Shown here piece after piece: positions 61,040-64,000 of a stretch of DNA of 64,000 nt. Location: contig NZ_CP102382.1 in the NCBI RefSeq assembly GCF_024628805.1, positions 2,542,001 to 2,606,000 on the forward strand, given 5' to 3'. Under the pieces are notes generated by a model, which was not told where the DNA came from, searched no databases, and worked only from the letters and a program-made list of their open reading frames with translations. Each line of letters opens with the position of its first letter. Position 1 is the stretch's first letter. The DNA comes from Paenimyroides aestuarii. Its GTDB lineage: Bacteria > Bacteroidota > Bacteroidia > Flavobacteriales > Flavobacteriaceae. A program made the translations under genes and the position numbers.

Positions 61040-62104
61040 CTAAATACTTTCTTCAAAATGCTGCATTACTCCCACCAAATGTTGCACACTTTCAATTGGC
61101 AACGCATTATACATAGAAGCACGGTAACCGCCAACTGTGCGGTGACCTTTTATACCGTAGATGCTATTTTTAATGCACCAATCATCAAAAAGTGTTGTTA
61201 AACGTGGTTCGTTCAAATAAAAAACGGCATTCATTATAGACCGATCTTGTTGCTGTGCTGTTCCATAAAATAAACTATTGCGGTCTATTTCTGAATACAT
61301 TAAATGTGCTTTTGCTCGATTTCTGCGTTCCATTGCTGCAATTCCGCCTTTATCTTTTATCCAGTTGAGCGTTAAATAGCTCACATATACCGAAAAAACA
61401 GCAGGAGTATTGTACATACTTTCTTTTTCGATATGTTTGCTATAATTCATGATATTTGGAATTTCACGTTCTATCTTCCCTAAAATATCATTTTTTATAA
61501 CCACTAGATTAACCCCAGAAGTGCCGGCATTTTTCTGTGCACAAGCATATATTAAATCAAATTTAGAAAAATCTAAAACGCGTGAAAACAAATCCGAACT
61601 CATATCGCAAACCAAGGGCACATCAACGGTTGGAAATTCGCTGTATTGTGTTCCGTAAATTGTATTGTTTGATGTAATGTGTACATAATCTAAATCTTGG
61701 GGAATATGAATAGATTTTGGGATGTACGAATAGTTTCTATCTTTTGAAGAAGCTATCTCTTGAACTTCACCAATAAAAGAAGCTTCCATTTGAGCGTTGT
61801 TTGCCCAGTTTCCTGTATTAATATAGCCCGCTTTTTTATTGAGTAAGTTAGTAGCAATTCGCACAAACTCCATACTAGCACCTCCTTGCAAAAAAAGCAC
61901 CGAATAGCCTTTGTCTTTTAAATCTAGAAGCTCTAAGGTTAAACTTCTGGCTGCGTTTAATACTTCAACAAATGCTGGATCGCGATGTGAAATTTCAATC
62001 AAAGAAAGTCCTGAATTGTTAAAATTAACTACGGCTTCAGACGCTTTTTGAAGTACTTCTTTTGGTAAAATGCTGGGACCGGAACTAAAATTATGTATCT
62101 TCAT
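61040..62104 (-). CDS. serC: Phosphoserine aminotransferase
   Basis: A 354-aa class-V PLP aminotransferase that makes phosphoserine from 3-phosphohydroxypyruvate (and the matching pyridoxal precursor). The N-terminus KIHNFSSGPSILPKEVLQKA, the LFLQGGASMEFVRIA segment, the PLP-lysine region IYACAQKNAGTSGVNLVVI, and GIKGHRTVGGYRASMYNA are characteristic. ATG 62104 is used; the TTG at 62113 is not needed. The small membrane gene (CAL67264 family) lies 22 bp upstream in the same direction, followed upstream by holA. Confidence 0.96.
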   Translation of the reverse strand: MKIHNFSSGPSILPKEVLQKASEAVVNFNNSGLSLIEISHRDPAFVEVLNAARSLTLELLDLKDKGYSVLFLQGGASMEFVRIATNLLNKKAGYINTGNWANNAQMEASFIGEVQEIASSKDRNYSYIPKSIHIPQDLDYVHITSNNTIYGTQYSEFPTVDVPLVCDMSSDLFSRVLDFSKFDLIYACAQKNAGTSGVNLVVIKNDILGKIEREIPNIMNYSKHIEKESMYNTPAVFSVYVSYLTLNWIKDKGGIAAMERRNRAKAHLMYSEIDRNSLFYGTAQQQDRSIMNAVFYLNEPRLTTLFDDWCIKNSIYGIKGHRTVGGYRASMYNALPIESVQHLVGVMQHFEESI

Positions 62105-62126
62105 AAATTTCAAAAAAATTTTCAGG

Positions 62127-62309
62127 CTACACCCTACCCTTCAACGCATTAAAAACCCATGCTATTGCAAAAAAGCCAACGCCAACTGCACCAAATCCCC
62201 AACCGGCAACATCGGCATATCTATAAATTGCTAAACCTACCAACAAGCCGCCCATCAAAACCATAATGAGCGTGGCCCAACCAAGTATTTTATTTTTGTT
62301 TAATCCCAT
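62127..62309 (-). CDS. CAL67264-family small membrane protein
   Basis: A 60-aa protein: MGLNKNKILGWATLIMVLMG, then VGLAIYRYADVAGWGFGAVG and VGFFAIAWVFNALKGRV, i.e. two hydrophobic helices separated by YADVAGWGFG. This is the short flavobacterial family I know as CAL67264. No function is known. It starts 9 bp from holA's stop and is followed by serC. Confidence 0.8.
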   Translation of the reverse strand: MGLNKNKILGWATLIMVLMGGLLVGLAIYRYADVAGWGFGAVGVGFFAIAWVFNALKGRV

Positions 62310-62318
62310 TACTTTCTA

Positions 62319-63338
62319 TTATCTAAATAATTTAATAATCAATTCTTTTAGTAAATCGTCGTGCGATAAACTACCGTTTACTCCTTTACCTTTTAAATCT
62401 ATTTCACGAATCACTGCAATATTTTGACTTACTTTTTTCATTGGATACACTTTGCTTGCTGCCTGATAATCTTTCAGCCCGTAAGGATTAATCCCTAATT
62501 GTTTTGCAATTTCTGCAGGATTGGCTCCGGCATTCTTGTAAGTGATGCCATGGTATTGAAGCAATCGCGAAAAAAAATTATACAGTAAAGCAGTTGTAAC
62601 CACCAACGGGTTGTTTTTAGTATTCAGTGCAAAATATTTAGCAATTTGAAAGGCTTTTGCCTCATTGTTATATGCCACTGCATTGATCAATTCAAAATTG
62701 TTGTATTCTTTACTGATTCCAATGTTTTGCTCAATTAAATCGGCTGTAATTAGTTTATTTTGATTCAAGATAATCTTTATTTTCCCAATTTCATTTGCAA
62801 TTTTGCTTAAATCGTTTCCTAAAAATTCAGCAAGCATGGCAACAGCTTTTGGTTCAATTTCTAAACCATTATCGTTTACGAAAGATTTAATCCAAGCTTC
62901 TAATTGATAATCTTTTACCTTGGCACTTTCAAAAAGTACTGCATTTTCGTTTTTTGAAAGCGTTTTGTACAGTTCTTTTCGCTTGTCTAAATTTTTGTAT
63001 TTATAGCAAAAAACCAAAATGGTTGTGGGCTGAATAGCTTTAAAATAATCCACCAATTGATCTATTGTTTTCCCTAAATCTTGAGCTTCTTTTACCACAA
63101 CAAGCATTTTATCGCCCATAAAAGGATATTGCCGTGCTTGCGAAATCACATCATTCACGGTTACATCTTTGCCATACAAAATAACTTGGTTGAATGATTT
63201 TTCTTCTTCAGAAATGACATTTTCGGTAAAATAATCACACAAAAAATCTATAAAATAGGGTTCTTCTCCCATTAAAAAATAAACCGGTTTGTATCCTTCT
63301 TTTTTAAACGAAGTCAGCATTTTTTTTAGTTCACTCAT
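62319..63338 (-). CDS. holA: DNA polymerase III subunit delta
   Basis: A 339-aa clamp-loader δ subunit, which opens the β sliding clamp. The N-terminal GYKPVYFLMGEEPYFIDFL and VILYGKDVTVNDVISQARQYPFMGDKMLVVVKEAQDL pattern (in pieces) is typical, as is the central LAEFLGNDLSKIANEIGKI. The C-terminal helices AVIREIDLKGKGVNGSLSHD complete the domain. It is divergent from the HsdR-N-like gene by 53 bp and precedes the CAL67264/serC genes on the minus strand. Confidence 0.92.
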   Translation of the reverse strand: MSELKKMLTSFKKEGYKPVYFLMGEEPYFIDFLCDYFTENVISEEEKSFNQVILYGKDVTVNDVISQARQYPFMGDKMLVVVKEAQDLGKTIDQLVDYFKAIQPTTILVFCYKYKNLDKRKELYKTLSKNENAVLFESAKVKDYQLEAWIKSFVNDNGLEIEPKAVAMLAEFLGNDLSKIANEIGKIKIILNQNKLITADLIEQNIGISKEYNNFELINAVAYNNEAKAFQIAKYFALNTKNNPLVVTTALLYNFFSRLLQYHGITYKNAGANPAEIAKQLGINPYGLKDYQAASKVYPMKKVSQNIAVIREIDLKGKGVNGSLSHDDLLKELIIKLFR

Positions 63339-63379
63339 AAACTTTCGTAGATTTATAAAGGTTTTTTAAAGAGAATGAA

Positions 63380-63387
63380 TAAATTTG
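63380..63387 (+). promoter_or_regulatory. -7 box of the HsdR-N-like gene
   Basis: TAAATTTG, exact consensus, 4 nt before ATG 63392, the same spacing as at recR. Transcription would begin at or next to the start codon. Confidence 0.6.
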
Positions 63388-63391
63388 CATT

Positions 63392-63826
63392 ATGCGTGAT
63401 TTAAATTTTCCCAAGTTTGAATTCCGTTTCAAAATTAATGAAAATAAACGGTTCATTTTTGATGAAATCAGGAAAAAATACGTTTTATTAACCCCAGAAG
63501 AATGGGTACGGCAGCATGTGGTGCGGTTTTTAATTGATGTTAAAAATTATCCAAAATCGTATATAAATGTTGAAAAAGTAGTGAAAATCAACAATATGAA
63601 TAAGCGTTACGACGTTGTTGTATTTGCACCCAACGGAAGTATTTTTTTGCTGGTGGAATGTAAAGAACCAAATGTAAAGATCAATCAAACGGTTTTTGAT
63701 CAAATTGCAAGGTATAATTTAAGTTTAAACGCAGCATTTTTAATGGTGACTAATGGTTTAAATCACTATTATTGCAAATTAGATTATAAAAACAGTAAGT
63801 ATCAGTTTTTAGCTGATTTACCTTAA
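63392..63826 (+). CDS. Type I restriction enzyme HsdR N-terminal domain protein (stand-alone)
   Basis: A 144-aa protein made of one PD-(D/E)XK domain of the HSDR_N_2 type: a helix LTPEEWVRQHVVRFLIDV, catalytic D74 in KRYDVVVF and E89/K91 in LLVECKEP. The helicase and the methylation/specificity subunits of a type I system are absent. Such stand-alone domains are widespread in Bacteroidetes next to holA and act as nucleases or in unknown DNA repair. The ATG is 4 nt from the -7 box. It is followed 9 bp later by a lipoprotein gene. Confidence 0.85.
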   Translation: MRDLNFPKFEFRFKINENKRFIFDEIRKKYVLLTPEEWVRQHVVRFLIDVKNYPKSYINVEKVVKINNMNKRYDVVVFAPNGSIFLLVECKEPNVKINQTVFDQIARYNLSLNAAFLMVTNGLNHYYCKLDYKNSKYQFLADLP

Positions 63827-63835
63827 TTAAAAAAT

Positions 63836-64000
63836 ATGAGTAAAAACTGCATATATATAAGTTTGCTATCATTGTTGACGTTTGCTTCGTGCGAAAAAGA
63901 AAAAATGACACCTGCAAACACTTCAAATGATACCATTACAGAGGTGCACTATGCATCGGATCCGGATTACGCATTGGCCAATAAAAATGCTCAAGAATTA
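63836..64000 (+). CDS. Predicted lipoprotein, 5' part only
   Basis: ATG 63836 opens a frame of 55 codons to the window edge. The start MSKNCIYISLLSLLTFASC gives a lipoprotein signal with lipidated C19, then an acidic soluble part (EVHYASDPDYALANKNAQ). No family is recognised from this piece. Confidence 0.7.
   Translation, partial: MSKNCIYISLLSLLTFASCEKEKMTPANTSNDTITEVHYASDPDYALANKNAQEL

Noticed and set aside
63392..63826. Part of a type I restriction-modification system
   Set aside because: Only the nuclease-like N-terminal domain is present and no HsdM, HsdS or helicase part lies near; it is a stand-alone family next to holA.

Overview
The window is AT-rich chromosomal DNA from a member of the Bacteroidota, very probably the family Flavobacteriaceae (Flavobacterium/Myroides-like). 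Three things point there. At least sixteen transcription units are preceded by exact copies of the Bacteroidota -7 promoter box TAnnTTTG, while Shine-Dalgarno sequences are scarce. The gene neighbourhoods are typical of the group: sodium:solute symporter/recR, fur-purA, SpoIIM-DUF4129-MoxR-DUF58, an OstA-like protein followed by a class-III aminotransferase, and serC-CAL67264-holA. Several protein families are Bacteroidota-restricted. Genus and species cannot be read from the sequence alone.

Layout. 1-2300: start of a symporter, recR, and a small accessory patch with a ribbon-helix-helix/GNAT toxin-antitoxin pair behind an unusual 14-bp tandem-repeat leader. 2268-10345: prfC, two periplasmic parvulin-type chaperones, aconitase and a small membrane protein. 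10428-16601: kynureninase, a formimidoylglutamase-like arginase-fold enzyme, tsaC, cca, ctaA and a DUF2490 protein, mostly tightly packed. 16619-20170: DedA, a rhodanese, thiamine pyrophosphokinase, a decayed IS3-family transposase, and menB. 20290-31558: two lipoprotein hydrolases, then a divergent TRIC/RDD versus SpoIIM-DUF4129-DUF4350-MoxR-DUF58-TrmH cluster. 31611-48731: outer-membrane barrel, Rel/Spo enzyme, Fur-family regulator, purA, a 1324-residue helicase-nuclease, an LptA/OstA-like protein, an aminotransferase, a TPR protein, aroE, DUF349 and an NlpC/P60 lipoprotein. 48834-54295: SMUG2-like glycosylase, DUF1801, DUF421, a candidate structured RNA, a sterol-desaturase-like hydroxylase and a SulP transporter. 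54399-58062: an ArsR-controlled arsenic cluster (arsR, DUF6428, phosphatase-type arsenate reductase, ACR3) followed by chrA. 58100-64000: an uncharacterised conserved protein, an MBL hydrolase, small envelope proteins, serC, holA, an HsdR-N-like nuclease-fold protein and the start of a lipoprotein gene.

Most of the window is housekeeping. The less ordinary parts are: (i) the toxin-antitoxin locus, with a promoter-overlapping inverted repeat and eleven copies of CAAGGAYTAAAAAA in its leader; (ii) a predicted non-coding RNA of about 120 nt at 51347-51466 with a strong promoter, a long-range pseudoknot-capable pairing and a terminator; (iii) a twice-repeated ArsR operator; (iv) a single-gene helicase-nuclease fusion resembling defence proteins; (v) hints of leaderless mRNAs for recR and the HsdR-N-like gene. 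All functional statements rest on reading the sequence and on remembered family signatures; no database search was run.
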